64,000 nucleotides of DNA from Modestobacter sp. VKM Ac-2985 (GTDB lineage: Bacteria; Actinomycetota; Actinomycetes; Mycobacteriales; Geodermatophilaceae): assembly GCF_026967925.1 (NCBI RefSeq), contig NZ_JAPVBI010000003.1, forward strand, positions 127,070-191,069, read 5' to 3'. How positions within the stretch are numbered: the stretch's first letter is position 1; each line of letters opens with the position of its first letter. The notes under the pieces are model-generated. The model was not told the DNA's origin. It made no database searches and saw only the letters and a list, made by a program, of their open reading frames with translations. Position numbers and translations under genes: made by a program. Positions 52,607 to 61,451 of this stretch are shown here, piece by piece.

Positions 52607-52797
52607 GGACGCCGGACCTTCAGGACCCGGTCCACCGCGCCGCTTCGTGTACCGGCCGACAGCGGATCGTGCTGGCCACGCCGAGCAGGCCCTCGTAGCC
52701 GTACGCCAAGACGGCGTCCTGTCCGACACCGCCCCCGGGTTCGGCCACTGTCGCCGCCATGCGTCATCGGGCACCGAGGCCGGGAAGCGATGATCCG

Positions 52798-53940
52798 GTG
52801 AGGACAGGGCTGCGCCGACTGCCGGCCCGGGCTCGACCGGCGACGTACCTGCTGGTCGCGCTGGCCACCTGTGCGGCCACCGCCTGTTCGGCCGGTGCCG
52901 CCGCGGACCCAGCCACCGGGCAAGAACCGCCCGCCCGTTCCCCGGCAGAGTCCGCGGCCACGCCCGCGACGGGCAGGACGAGCGTGGAGATCACCGCCGT
53001 GGGGGACATCGTCATGGGCTCGGCGCCCGAGTCGCTGCCGCCCGACGACGGTCGCCACCTGTTCGACGCGGTGGCCGACCGGCTCACCGGGGACGTCGTG
53101 CTGGCGAACCTGGACCAGGCGCTCACCGACCGGACGACGTCGACCAAGTGCGGTGCAGACAGCGCGCGCTGCTACGCCTTCCGGACCCCGCCGTCGTACG
53201 CGGAGACGTTGGGTGCCGCCGGGTTCACCGTCATCAACCTGGCCAACAACCACTCGCGGGACTTCGGTGAGGCAGGTCTGCGGGACACCCGAGCGGCGCT
53301 GACCGACGCGGGCCTGGAGCACACGGGCATGCCCGGGCAGATCACGATGCAGCAGGTGGGCGAGCTGCGCGTGGCCATCGTCGGCTTCGCCCCCTACGGC
53401 TGGACGCAGAGCCTGCTCGACATCCCCGCCGCCCGGCAGCTCGTCAGCCGGGCCGCCCAGGACGCCGACCTCGTCCTGGTCACGATCCACGCCGGCGGGG
53501 AGGGCCGGGACCAGAGCCACGTCCGCCCAGGCACCGAGATGTTCCTCGGCGAGGACCGCGGAGATCCCATGGCCTTCTCCCGCGCGGTCATCGACGCCGG
53601 GGCGGACGCGGTGCTGGGTGCCGGTCCCCACGTGCTGCGGGGGATGGAGTGGTACCGCGGTCGGCTGATCGCCTACAGCTTGGGCAACTTCACCGGCTAC
53701 GAGACCCTCTCGAACAACGGCCCGGCGGGCATCGGCGGGGTGCTCACGCTGCGCCTGGCCCCGGACGGGACCTGGGACGCCGGGAACCTGGTCGGCACCG
53801 TGATGGTCGACCCGGGGGTGCCGGAGGTGGATCCCGCCCAGCAGGCGCTGGACCTGGTCCGCAGTCTCTCCCGCACCGACTTCGGCGAGTGTGGTGTCCG
53901 GCTCAGCCCGGCCGGTGAGCTCGGCGAGCCGACCTGCTGA
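52798..53940 (+). CDS. CapA/PgsA-family metallophosphatase-like lipoprotein
   Basis: A 380-residue exported protein of the bacterial capsule-synthesis CapA family (poly-gamma-glutamate type, calcineurin-like fold). From GTG 52798 it has a basic N-terminus, hydrophobic run and lipobox-like ATC or TAC Cys. Domain: ITAVGDIVMG, LANLDQALTD, INLANNHSRDFGEAGLRDTRAALTDAG, VTIHAGGEG and GAGPHVLRGMEWYRGRLIAYSLGNFTGY. ATG 52759 would add 13 residues ahead of the signal peptide and is less likely. No capsule genes lie nearby. Confidence 0.88.
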   Translation: MRTGLRRLPARARPATYLLVALATCAATACSAGAAADPATGQEPPARSPAESAATPATGRTSVEITAVGDIVMGSAPESLPPDDGRHLFDAVADRLTGDVVLANLDQALTDRTTSTKCGADSARCYAFRTPPSYAETLGAAGFTVINLANNHSRDFGEAGLRDTRAALTDAGLEHTGMPGQITMQQVGELRVAIVGFAPYGWTQSLLDIPAARQLVSRAAQDADLVLVTIHAGGEGRDQSHVRPGTEMFLGEDRGDPMAFSRAVIDAGADAVLGAGPHVLRGMEWYRGRLIAYSLGNFTGYETLSNNGPAGIGGVLTLRLAPDGTWDAGNLVGTVMVDPGVPEVDPAQQALDLVRSLSRTDFGECGVRLSPAGELGEPTC

Positions 53941-54050
53941 TGCTCCCGCCGTCGCGGACGGGAGGGTCGTCGGCATGCGCGGAGAAGGGGCTTCCGTCTC
54001 CCCTGCACAGCGGACCGCGGCTCAGCTGGACCAGGCACCGAGCTGACCTG

Positions 54051-54093
54051 GAGCGTGTGCACATGTGGCGGGTCGCCCCCTCGGACCCCGAGT
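54051..54093 (+). repeat. dispersed repeat copy E
   Basis: GAGCGTGTGC at the left and GGGTCGCCCCCTCGGACCCC at the right. The hairpin stem is GGGTC / GACCC where copy B has GTGTC / GACAC, i.e. both sides changed together. It also matches the tRNA-Leu end CCCCTCGGACACCGAGTTG at 17 of 19 bases. It lies ten bases past the 54103 stop. Confidence 0.55.
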
Positions 54094-54102
54094 GGCGAGT
54101 GG

Positions 54103-54624
54103 TCAGGTGGGGATCTGGTCGGCGTCGGTCGCCGTGAGGTAGGTCTGCAGGGTCACGTCGTCGAAGTGCAGGAGCTCCGGGGCAGGCCTGCGGTCGGCGC
54201 GGCGCGGGGTCAGGGAGACCGGCACCAGGGTGATCGTCTGCAACGCGTCGCCGGCGGCGAGGAGGCGCTGCAGGGCTCCGGTGATGGTGACGTAGGTGTC
54301 GAAGGACGTCAGCGGTGGCGCGAGCCGGAGGTCCTCGCCGGGGGCCGGGGCGTCGCAGTGCCCGTCGCCGCCGTAGCACCCGCCGTGGCCGAAGACGGTG
54401 TAGCGGCCGGCGTAGCGCTGCTCGGCCGTGCGCGGTGTGCTGGCCGTGGCGTCGGGGTCGTTGAGGAAGACCCGGACCTCGTAGGACGTGCTCGAGTGGT
54501 CGACGCCGGTGACGACCAGGTCGGCGCGGCTGAACGGCGCCGGGGGGACGTCGCCGGGGAAGACGAGGTCGACGACGCGGGTCTGGTCGTCCCGTCCGGT
54601 GCGTGCCTGCTCGAGGGTCGCCAT
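54103..54624 (-). CDS. tyrosinase-associated C-terminal-type domain protein
   Basis: A 173-residue predicted beta-sandwich protein, encoded ten bases after the tyrosinase gene. It contains FSRADLVVTGVDHSSTSYEVRVFLNDPDA, YAGRYTVFGHGGCYGGDGHCD and ITLVPVSLTP. In longer tyrosinases and polyphenol oxidases a similar domain sits at the C-terminus over the active site. Here it is separate, so it may act as a caddie, activator or lid for the enzyme. No signal peptide. The His/Cys-rich loop could bind copper. Confidence 0.7.
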   Translation of the reverse strand: MATLEQARTGRDDQTRVVDLVFPGDVPPAPFSRADLVVTGVDHSSTSYEVRVFLNDPDATASTPRTAEQRYAGRYTVFGHGGCYGGDGHCDAPAPGEDLRLAPPLTSFDTYVTITGALQRLLAAGDALQTITLVPVSLTPRRADRRPAPELLHFDDVTLQTYLTATDADQIPT

Positions 54625-54634
54625 CGCAGCCTCC

Positions 54635-55435
54635 TCAGCCGATGACCTGGGCGGCGTACTCGTAACCCAGGCTGGAGATGTCCAGGGTCTCGCGCACCGT
54701 CGTCGGGAACGGTGGCAGCGCGCGGTCGAGCACCCTGGCCGGTGGATCGCCGTTGCGCGGGGAGAGCTGCCAGAGGTACCACAGCCGGTCGATCATCGAG
54801 TGGTGCGCCCAGAAGACCGGGTCGAAGGCCGCAGTGGGCGCTGCGGACATCGCTCCCCCGACCCAGCCGTGGACGCCGTTGTGGATGCTCTCCAGGATCC
54901 GGCTGAAGTCGGTGAAGGTCGTGGCGCGCAGCGCCCGCTGCACGGTCGGGTCCCGCGGCAGTTCGTCGGGCTCCTCCGGGTCGCGCACCGTGACGGGGTC
55001 CGGGCCCTCGCTGATCGCACCGGGCAGGTTCTCCCGCACGAGTTCGAGATCGTCGGAGCCGAGCACGACCGGACCGGCGCTCAACGGGTTGGTCGAGCCG
55101 TCCGCGGTGGGTCGGAACGCGGTGGGCAGGCCCCGGTCGTGCGAGACCGCCGACGACCAGTCCCACCACGGGAGCGCCACCTCGACCGTGTCGTCACCAC
55201 GTGCTCGGCGCAGGGCCGCGGTGAGCGCCCGTTCGACGTGGTATAGGTACGCCCGGTGCCACGGCAGGAAGAGCGCGGTCCCGTGTTCGCAGTAGACCGG
55301 GAGCGGCAGGCCGTGGATCCCGGCGAAGAAGCCGTGGCCGCGGTCGTCGTCGATCTCGTAGAACGCCTGGAACGCCTCGCGCAGGTCGGTCAGCTCGGCC
55401 GGCGTCAGGTTCTCCGCGTTCTTCCGCAGCCCCAC
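54635..55435 (-). CDS. tyrosinase-family copper oxidase
   Basis: A 266-residue type-3 copper enzyme that hydroxylates or oxidises phenols. CuA His in FAGIHGLPLP, YCEHGTALF and LPWHRAYLYHVERAL; CuB His in ESIHNGVHGWVGG and DPVFWAHHSMIDRLW. The GTG at 55435 is favoured by GGAGG seven bases upstream; in-frame ATG 55474 is another choice. No signal peptide and no Streptomyces-type MelC1 caddie. Operon with the partner protein downstream; divergent from a MerR regulator. Confidence 0.88.
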   Translation of the reverse strand: MGLRKNAENLTPAELTDLREAFQAFYEIDDDRGHGFFAGIHGLPLPVYCEHGTALFLPWHRAYLYHVERALTAALRRARGDDTVEVALPWWDWSSAVSHDRGLPTAFRPTADGSTNPLSAGPVVLGSDDLELVRENLPGAISEGPDPVTVRDPEEPDELPRDPTVQRALRATTFTDFSRILESIHNGVHGWVGGAMSAAPTAAFDPVFWAHHSMIDRLWYLWQLSPRNGDPPARVLDRALPPFPTTVRETLDISSLGYEYAAQVIG

Positions 55436-55530
55436 GTGCACCCCTCCGCCGCGTCGCTCCCGCCCTGTGGTCATCGTGGCTGCTGGCGACCGGGGTGTCC
55501 ATCACCTGCTGGGTTCCGACGGCACGGTCC

Positions 55531-55561
55531 TTGACCTTGCCCCAGGGGCCGGGCCCACGCT
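55531..55561 (+). promoter_or_regulatory. MerR-type promoter with 19-base spacer
   Basis: TTGACC, 19 bases, CACGCT. The spacer holds the near-dyad TTGCCCCAGGGGCCGGG, as in promoters that MerR-family activators distort. It lies 37 bases before the regulator start, in the gap to the tyrosinase gene. Confidence 0.45.
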
Positions 55562-55597
55562 GTGCTGGTGACAGTCCCTACCCAGGCCAGGAGAACC

Positions 55598-56494
55598 GTG
55601 CACACCCATCTGAGCGCCGGTGAGTTCACCGCGCTGACCGGCTTGTCGGCCAAGGCGCTCCGGCTGTACGGGGAGCGAGGGGTCCTGTCCCCCGACGCCG
55701 TCGACCCGCAGACCAACTACCGCAGCTACTCCCCCGCGCAGTTGCGCCAGGGCATCACGGTGGACCTCCTCCGCCGCGCGGGCGTGCCGGTGACCGAGTT
55801 GATGCGCTGGGCCGACTACCCCTACGCCGAACGACGGCAGGAGCTGGTCCTGCGCCGAGCCATGGAGGACTTCTTCCTCGACGTCGCCGAGGAGATCAGC
55901 CGCTCCGATCCCGCACGCCTGTCTGCGCAGAGCACGTCGGCCGACCCCCTGCCCTGGGCGGGTGTCTCGTACGGGTTCCCGGTCCCCGGCCATTCCCAGG
56001 AGCGCATCGAGGTGTTCGGTGCACAAGCCGTCGTCCTGCCCGCGGTCGACGCCGCGTTCGAGGAAGCCCTGACCGACCTCGACCTGGACCCAGCGACGCA
56101 CCGGTGGACCGCTGTCCCCGAGACGACCGGCCCGGCAGCTGCCCAGCAGACCGCCATGGTGATCGCCCGCCCGTGCTCCACCGACCTGTCGGCTGCCGGA
56201 CGGCGGCACATCGCCGCGCACGTCCAGCAGCACGCCGGGGTCGAGGTCGCCGTCGTCACCGGCACCCTCCCCCGTCGGCTGGAGATCACCTTCCCAGTCG
56301 ACGGCCTCGGCGAGCGCACCCCGGTCCAGGAGGTCGCTCACGACCATCAGCAGCTGCTCGCCTTCGCGCACCACTGCGCTCGCGAGGGACTGACCATGAT
56401 CGGGAAGTCGGCACGTCAGGTCGTCGTCGGTACCTCGCTCTTCGCAACGGCTGCGCCACCGATCACCGTCTTCGACGCCCAGCCGAACGCCTGA
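55598..56494 (+). CDS. MerR-family regulator with effector-binding domain
   Basis: A 298-residue regulator. N-terminal winged helix: LSAGEFTALTGLSAKALRLYGERGVLSPDAVDPQTNYRSYSPAQLRQ, then a dimer helix. The C-terminal half (residues 110-298) resembles GyrI/BmrR-type effector domains in length; HWDRWTAV-like features are weak. No Cys metal-sensing set. GTG start with AGGAGA upstream. Divergent from the tyrosinase pair and a candidate regulator of it. Confidence 0.85.
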   Translation: MHTHLSAGEFTALTGLSAKALRLYGERGVLSPDAVDPQTNYRSYSPAQLRQGITVDLLRRAGVPVTELMRWADYPYAERRQELVLRRAMEDFFLDVAEEISRSDPARLSAQSTSADPLPWAGVSYGFPVPGHSQERIEVFGAQAVVLPAVDAAFEEALTDLDLDPATHRWTAVPETTGPAAAQQTAMVIARPCSTDLSAAGRRHIAAHVQQHAGVEVAVVTGTLPRRLEITFPVDGLGERTPVQEVAHDHQQLLAFAHHCAREGLTMIGKSARQVVVGTSLFATAAPPITVFDAQPNA

Positions 56495-56511
56495 CGGCCG
56501 TCGGCAGCTGC

Positions 56512-58446
56512 CTACGAGGCGGGCGCGGCCGGCACCGTGGGAGCAGGCTCGTCGAACTGTTCGGCGGCCGGTGGTTCGTGCGTCGGCATCATCGGACCGT
56601 CACCGGCCGGGTCGAGCACGTCCTCCTCGAACCACGCGTACCGACCGGAGAGCAGCTGCTGGGCGGCCCGGTACTGGTCGTGGTCGTCGTTGTCCCACAG
56701 TTCCCCGAACAGCCGATCGGCCCGACGCCGGGCCTGACGGCAGAACAGGTCGGCCAGTTCCGCTGCCTCCTGCCGGCGGGCCGGCTGCTCGCTGCCGATG
56801 GTGTCCGCGTACGCGCAGGCGCACGAGATCGCGTACAGCTCGGCGCCGATGTCGACGATCCGGCCGAGCAGGTGGCCCTTCTGCTCGAGACGCGCCCGGT
56901 GGCGGCCCATCGCGTAGAAGGTCGAGCGGGCGAGCTTGCGAGAGTGCCGTTCGACGTAGCGCAGGTGCTCGGCCAGCGCGCCGAACTCGGCGTAGGAGCC
57001 GCGACGCTGACCGGCGCCCGTGGCCAGCGTCGGGAGCCACCGGGCGTAGAAGGCGCCCGCCTTCACCGCAGCCTTCGCTCGATCGGCCGGGCGGGACTCC
57101 CCGAGCACCAGGTCCCCCGCCACCTTCAGGTGCTCGTCCACGGCCTCGCGGGCGATCAGCAGGTGCATGATCTCCGTGGACCCCTCGAAGACCCGGTTGA
57201 TGCGCATGTCCCGCAGCAGCTGCTCGGCCGGGACCGGTTTCTCGCCGCGCCGCGCGAGCGACTCGGCGGTCTCGTAGGCGCGACCGCCGCGGATCTGGAC
57301 CATCTCGTCGACGGCGGTCCAGCCGAGCTCGGACGAGTACAGCTTGGCCAGAGCAGCTTCGATGCGGATGTCGTTGCGCTTGTCGTCGGCCAGGCGACTG
57401 GACACGTCGAGCACCGCCTCGAGGCCGAACGCCGTCCCCGCCAGCCAGGCGAGCTTCTGCGCGACCGGGTCGTGCTCACCGATCGGCCGCCCCCACTGCC
57501 TCCGCTCGGCCGACCACTCGCGGGCGATCTTCAGCGAGTACTTCACCGCCGAGGAACAGAACGCCGGCAGCGACAGGCGGCCGGTGTTGAGCGTGGTGAG
57601 GGCGATCCGCAGGCCCCTGCCCTCGCCGCCGATGACGTCCTCGGTGGGGACGAAGACGTCGTCGAAGCGGGTCACCGAGTTCTCGATGCCCCTGAGCCCC
57701 ATGAACTCGTTGCGGTGCTCGACCGTGATGCCCGCGCGGTCACACGGGCAGAGGAACGCGGTGATGCCGCCCCGATGGCCGTTCGACCCCGGGACGACGG
57801 CCATGACCACGACCACGTCGGCGATGGCGCCGTTGGTCGCCCACAGCTTCGTGCCGTTGATCCGGTAGCCGGTGCCGTCGTCGGTCGGGACGGCAGTCGT
57901 GCTCATCCTCGCCGGGTCCGAGCCGACGTCCGGCTCGGTGAGCAGGAACGCCGAGATCTGGTCCCTGGCCAGCCTGGGTAGCCAGTGGCACTTCTGTTCC
58001 TCGGAGCCGAACAGCCGTAGCGGCTCGGGCAGGCCGATCGACTGGTGCGCCGACAGCAGCGTCGAGATCGACGAGTGCCATGTGCCGGCCATGGCCAGCG
58101 CCCGGTTGTAGTACACCTGGCTCAGCCCGAGGCCTCCATACTCCTCGGGGATCTTCATGCCGAGCGCACCCAGCTCCCCGAGGCCCCGGAGGACGTCGTC
58201 GGGGATCTTCGCCTCGCTCTCGATCCGCTGCCGTTCGACGCGCTCGGTGAGGAACGTGCGGAGGCGTTCGAGGAACGCCTCCCCCTTCTCCACCGCGGCC
58301 ACGTCGAGCTCCGGTTGGGGGTGGACGAGGTCGAGCCGGAAGTCGCCGAGGAACAACTGCTTGCCGAACGACGGCTGGGTCCACTCGGTCTCGCGGCTGG
58401 ACTCGGCGACCTGCTTTGACTGCTCGTACGACGGTTGCGACGCCAT
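56512..58446 (-). CDS. acyl-CoA dehydrogenase family protein
   Basis: A 644-residue flavoenzyme, longer than classical 380-residue acyl-CoA dehydrogenases because of a C-terminal helical extension, as in VLCAD/FadE5-like forms. N-terminal GLGELGALGMKIPEEYGGLGLSQ, FAD loop FLLTEPDVGSDPA, and INRVFEGSTEIMHLLIAREA with the usual catalytic Glu position. Oxidises acyl-CoA thioesters at the alpha-beta bond. Pro/Ala-rich end. Single gene facing the MerR gene. Confidence 0.92.
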   Translation of the reverse strand: MASQPSYEQSKQVAESSRETEWTQPSFGKQLFLGDFRLDLVHPQPELDVAAVEKGEAFLERLRTFLTERVERQRIESEAKIPDDVLRGLGELGALGMKIPEEYGGLGLSQVYYNRALAMAGTWHSSISTLLSAHQSIGLPEPLRLFGSEEQKCHWLPRLARDQISAFLLTEPDVGSDPARMSTTAVPTDDGTGYRINGTKLWATNGAIADVVVVMAVVPGSNGHRGGITAFLCPCDRAGITVEHRNEFMGLRGIENSVTRFDDVFVPTEDVIGGEGRGLRIALTTLNTGRLSLPAFCSSAVKYSLKIAREWSAERRQWGRPIGEHDPVAQKLAWLAGTAFGLEAVLDVSSRLADDKRNDIRIEAALAKLYSSELGWTAVDEMVQIRGGRAYETAESLARRGEKPVPAEQLLRDMRINRVFEGSTEIMHLLIAREAVDEHLKVAGDLVLGESRPADRAKAAVKAGAFYARWLPTLATGAGQRRGSYAEFGALAEHLRYVERHSRKLARSTFYAMGRHRARLEQKGHLLGRIVDIGAELYAISCACAYADTIGSEQPARRQEAAELADLFCRQARRRADRLFGELWDNDDHDQYRAAQQLLSGRYAWFEEDVLDPAGDGPMMPTHEPPAAEQFDEPAPTVPAAPAS

Positions 58447-58554
58447 GCACCAGCATCACCCCTGCGCCGCCGTGAGACAACGCTTCTCGACGCCGTCGGT
58501 GACGGCAGCAGGGTGGCGGTGGCCGTGCCGCCGCACGGGCCCGAGCGGCGGGCT

Positions 58555-58560
58555 TAAGGT
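58555..58560 (+). promoter_or_regulatory. leaderless -10 box of the phosphodiesterase gene
   Basis: TAAGGT, five bases, GTG at 58566. No ribosome-binding site. Confidence 0.5.
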
Positions 58561-58565
58561 CGCTC

Positions 58566-59846
58566 GTGGACTTCGCCGACCTGAGCCGGCCGTTCGTCAT
58601 CGCGCACCGCGGCGGGTCCCTGCAGGTGCCCGAGCACACGATGGAGGGCTACCGGGTCGCGGTGGGCCAGGGCTCGGCGGTCATCGAGCAGGACGTGTCG
58701 AGACTGGCCGACGGCGGTCTCGGTGTCATGCACGACGGCACCGTGGACCGGATGACCACCTCACGTGGCAACGTCGCCGACCACACCTCGGTGTCGTGGG
58801 GGCAGCTCGAGATCGACGCCTCGGTCATCCTCGGCGGAGGCTGGCCCGACGGGCTCCGCCCGCCGCTGTTCGAGGAGGTGCTCACCGAGTTCGGCAACCG
58901 CGTCCTCCTCTGCGCCGAGGCCAAGAGCAGCGATGCGATGGGGCCGATGATCGACGCGCTCGAGCGACACGGGGTCAGCCCGGGGTCCGTGCTGCTCCAG
59001 TCCTTCGCCCTCGACGACTGCCGGCTGGCGCGCTCGCGGGGGTGGGGCGTCATCTGGCTGGGCAGCACCGACGTCGCCCGGGCCGCCGCCGAGGGCATCG
59101 GCTGGATCGGTCCGTCCGCGGGTCGCACCACCGCGGCGGTCTGCAGGGCGGCACATGCGGCCGGGGTCGAGGTGGCGACCTACACGGTGAACCGCCGACA
59201 CCAGCGGGACGCCGTCATCGCCGCCGGCGTGGACGCGATCTTCTCCGACGATCCCGTCTACATCGCCGGGGACGGACGCCGCCGCACCACGGATCTGTTC
59301 ACGCATCAGACCTGGCTGCCCGGGATGCTCCCGGACACCAGCCGCGGCCGCTTCCACCCGGACGACTCGTCCTGGGGCTTCGACGTCTCCGACACCCTCC
59401 ACTCCACGCTCATGGGCTTCCTCGCCCCGCCGGACCCCGAGACCTTCACGCTGAACCTCGACGTGCGGGTGGACCGGACGTGTCGCAGCAGCGGTGGGTT
59501 CGTCTTCCTGAGCACCGACGACCACCGGTACCGACCGTCCTCCGGCTCGTCGCCCGGCGCCGACGGCTACCGCGTCCTGCTGCGGGGAGACGGCGGCCTG
59601 GACGTCCATCGGGTCGTGGACGGCGCCGCCACCACGCTGGCGTCCTCGCCGGGAGCAACGGCGCCCACGCCGGGCGCGTACGTCCAGCTGCGGATCACCG
59701 TCACCGCCTCGGAGCTCACCTTCACCCGCGCGGACACCGTCGGCGAGATGGTGACGGTGGCGGACGCCACCTGCCGACCCGTGCCCGTCGTCCACCTCGG
59801 CAGCGCGTTCGCCGGGGTCCGGTTCAGGAACGTGGTGGTCACATGA
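58566..59846 (+). CDS. glycerophosphodiester phosphodiesterase-domain protein
   Basis: A 426-residue protein. GDPD TIM barrel in residues 1-240: FVIAHRGGSLQVPEHT (His-Arg, Glu), IEQDVSRLADGGLGVMHDGTVDR (Glu-x-Asp, His), LLCAEAKS, and the end GVDAIFSDDPV. Residues 255-426 form a second, beta-rich domain (TFTLNLDVRVDRTCRSSGGFVFLS ... YRVLLRGDGGLDVHRVVDG ... YVQLRITVTASELTFTRAD) resembling concanavalin/LamG carbohydrate-binding folds. No signal peptide is seen. It may release glycerol phosphate from lipids or polymers. Overlaps the next micro-gene (ATGA). Confidence 0.88.
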   Translation: MDFADLSRPFVIAHRGGSLQVPEHTMEGYRVAVGQGSAVIEQDVSRLADGGLGVMHDGTVDRMTTSRGNVADHTSVSWGQLEIDASVILGGGWPDGLRPPLFEEVLTEFGNRVLLCAEAKSSDAMGPMIDALERHGVSPGSVLLQSFALDDCRLARSRGWGVIWLGSTDVARAAAEGIGWIGPSAGRTTAAVCRAAHAAGVEVATYTVNRRHQRDAVIAAGVDAIFSDDPVYIAGDGRRRTTDLFTHQTWLPGMLPDTSRGRFHPDDSSWGFDVSDTLHSTLMGFLAPPDPETFTLNLDVRVDRTCRSSGGFVFLSTDDHRYRPSSGSSPGADGYRVLLRGDGGLDVHRVVDGAATTLASSPGATAPTPGAYVQLRITVTASELTFTRADTVGEMVTVADATCRPVPVVHLGSAFAGVRFRNVVVT

Positions 59847-60016
59847 GCGACCCGCAGGAACGCCCGGGCCACGGCCCCGCCGACCCGGACGGCTACCTCA
59901 TCGAGCAGACGCCGGACGGCCACCGGTGGACCTGCCGCGCGGACGGCCGCACCGCAGGGCCGTTCCGCAGTCGCGAGGAAGCCGTCGTCTCCGCCGAGGC
60001 GGACGAGGGCGCCTGA
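59843..60016 (+). CDS. small conserved-looking protein
   Basis: A 57-residue polar protein coupled to the phosphodiesterase gene by a four-base overlap. PDGYLIEQTPDGHRWTCRADGRTAGPFRSREEAVVSAEAD reads like a small beta-alpha domain with a single Cys. Coupling and codon pattern suggest a true gene. Function unknown. Confidence 0.6.
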   Translation: MSDPQERPGHGPADPDGYLIEQTPDGHRWTCRADGRTAGPFRSREEAVVSAEADEGA

Positions 60017-60056
60017 GGCACCGGGAGGTCCGGGGCACCAACCCGTCACCCCGTGC

Positions 60057-61451
60057 TCAGCCCTTGCGGTGGGCGCCACGGCGTCTCGTCGTCGGCGCGG
60101 CCAGGACCTTCCTGCGGACGGCGCCGGCAGCCTCGGCGACGAGCTCCTCGAACGGGCCCCGGGCATGGGCGCGGCTCCAGAGGAGCGCGAAGGCCACCAC
60201 GACCGCGACCTGCACCAGGAAGCCGGTCGGCCCACCGGGGACGGCGGGCGCGCTGAGCATCACCAGGTGCATGCAGTAGAGGGTCAGCGTCATGCTCCCT
60301 GCTGCGGCCAGGGGTCGCAGCAGCGTGGTCGTCATCCGCCCGAGCAGGATGCACGCCCCGAGCACCACCAGCGCGACGCCGATCGTGGACGCGAGGTCCA
60401 GGGACGTGCCGGAGTGCGGCGCTCTCGTGGCCAGCCACCAGCCGGTGTCCGTCGGGGTCGTCCCGTTCCACCCGGACGTCGTGACGTCGGCGTACTCCTG
60501 CGGCGTCCTCGACTGCAGGGCCACCTGCTCGAGCCGCGCGCGACCGCCGAAGGCATCGAGCAGCAGCCAGGACACGGCGACCGAGGCGGCGACCAGTGCG
60601 CCACCGACCAGGATCACCGCCCCCACGACCGCCCGGCTGGAGAGCGCGACGCGGCCGACGGCGAGCCCGACACACAGGTAGGCCAGCCACGCCAACGCCG
60701 GGTACTGGCCGGTGACGGTGAGCTCGACCAGCACCTGCAGTGGGTGGTCGAGCAGGTCGGTGACGGTCATGTTGGGGACGATCACCGGTTCCGTGCCGGC
60801 TCGGAGCAGATGGCTGAGGACGGGCACGGCGAGCACGATCACCGTCGCCAGCGCCACCAGGGCACGGTTGGACAGGGACAGCAGCGGGATGGCCAGCACG
60901 AACAGGACGGCGTAGTACGGGAGGATCACCGCGGCGTCGTCCGTCGGGACCAGGTGGCCGAGGGCCAGCCCCACCGCGCCGATGAGCAGGGCGCGGACCA
61001 GCAGCGCCGCCGCCTGGGCCCGCCACGTCCGTCCGGTCGGCCGACGCCGACGGCCACCGCTGGTGAAGGCGATGCCCACCCCGGCCAGCAGGGCGAACAG
61101 CGCCGCCGCCTTGCCGGCCGACAGGGTCCAGGCGAGGGACGCCGTCCCGTCCGCGTCGGTCGCGTCGAACTGGTGCACCGCGATCATCCCGACCAGGGCG
61201 AGGCCACGGGCAGCGTCGATGCCGACCAGCCGGGGCGTCGACCGCAGCGGCTCCGCGGTGCTCGACGGCGTCCCGGAGACATCGCCCGCCGGAACCGGGT
61301 CGCAGGCGTGCGGGAGCCCCGGGACGGCGCCGAGGGGCACCATCCCCACCGGCGCTGCGGTCACCGTCGCTCCCGGTCCCCGCGGCTGGGACGGCGCGGT
61401 CTCCCGATCGACGCTCATCGGGCTGGTCCCGCTGTCACGTGACGATGACAT
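60057..61451 (-). CDS. heparan-alpha-glucosaminide N-acetyltransferase-like (DUF1624/DUF418-type) membrane protein
   Basis: A 464-residue polytopic protein with 10-11 helices after a 70-residue polar tail. RLVGIDAARGLALVGMIAVHQFD is the hallmark start of the DUF1624/acyltransferase-3-like clan, with TLSAGKAAALFALLAGVGIAFTSGG next. The end MTLTLYCMHLVML is the typical DUF418-type C-terminal segment. Probably modifies an envelope glycan with an acyl group; not proven. ATG with GGAGAGTGAGC upstream; shorter starts after the polar tail exist. Confidence 0.82.
   Translation of the reverse strand: MSSSRDSGTSPMSVDRETAPSQPRGPGATVTAAPVGMVPLGAVPGLPHACDPVPAGDVSGTPSSTAEPLRSTPRLVGIDAARGLALVGMIAVHQFDATDADGTASLAWTLSAGKAAALFALLAGVGIAFTSGGRRRRPTGRTWRAQAAALLVRALLIGAVGLALGHLVPTDDAAVILPYYAVLFVLAIPLLSLSNRALVALATVIVLAVPVLSHLLRAGTEPVIVPNMTVTDLLDHPLQVLVELTVTGQYPALAWLAYLCVGLAVGRVALSSRAVVGAVILVGGALVAASVAVSWLLLDAFGGRARLEQVALQSRTPQEYADVTTSGWNGTTPTDTGWWLATRAPHSGTSLDLASTIGVALVVLGACILLGRMTTTLLRPLAAAGSMTLTLYCMHLVMLSAPAVPGGPTGFLVQVAVVVAFALLWSRAHARGPFEELVAEAAGAVRRKVLAAPTTRRRGAHRKG

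Noticed and set aside
23733-54093. Copy E at 54051 as the end point of a larger tRNA-Leu island
   Set aside because: It matches the tRNA end over about 19 bases but lacks the terminator hairpin; copy B is the better partner.
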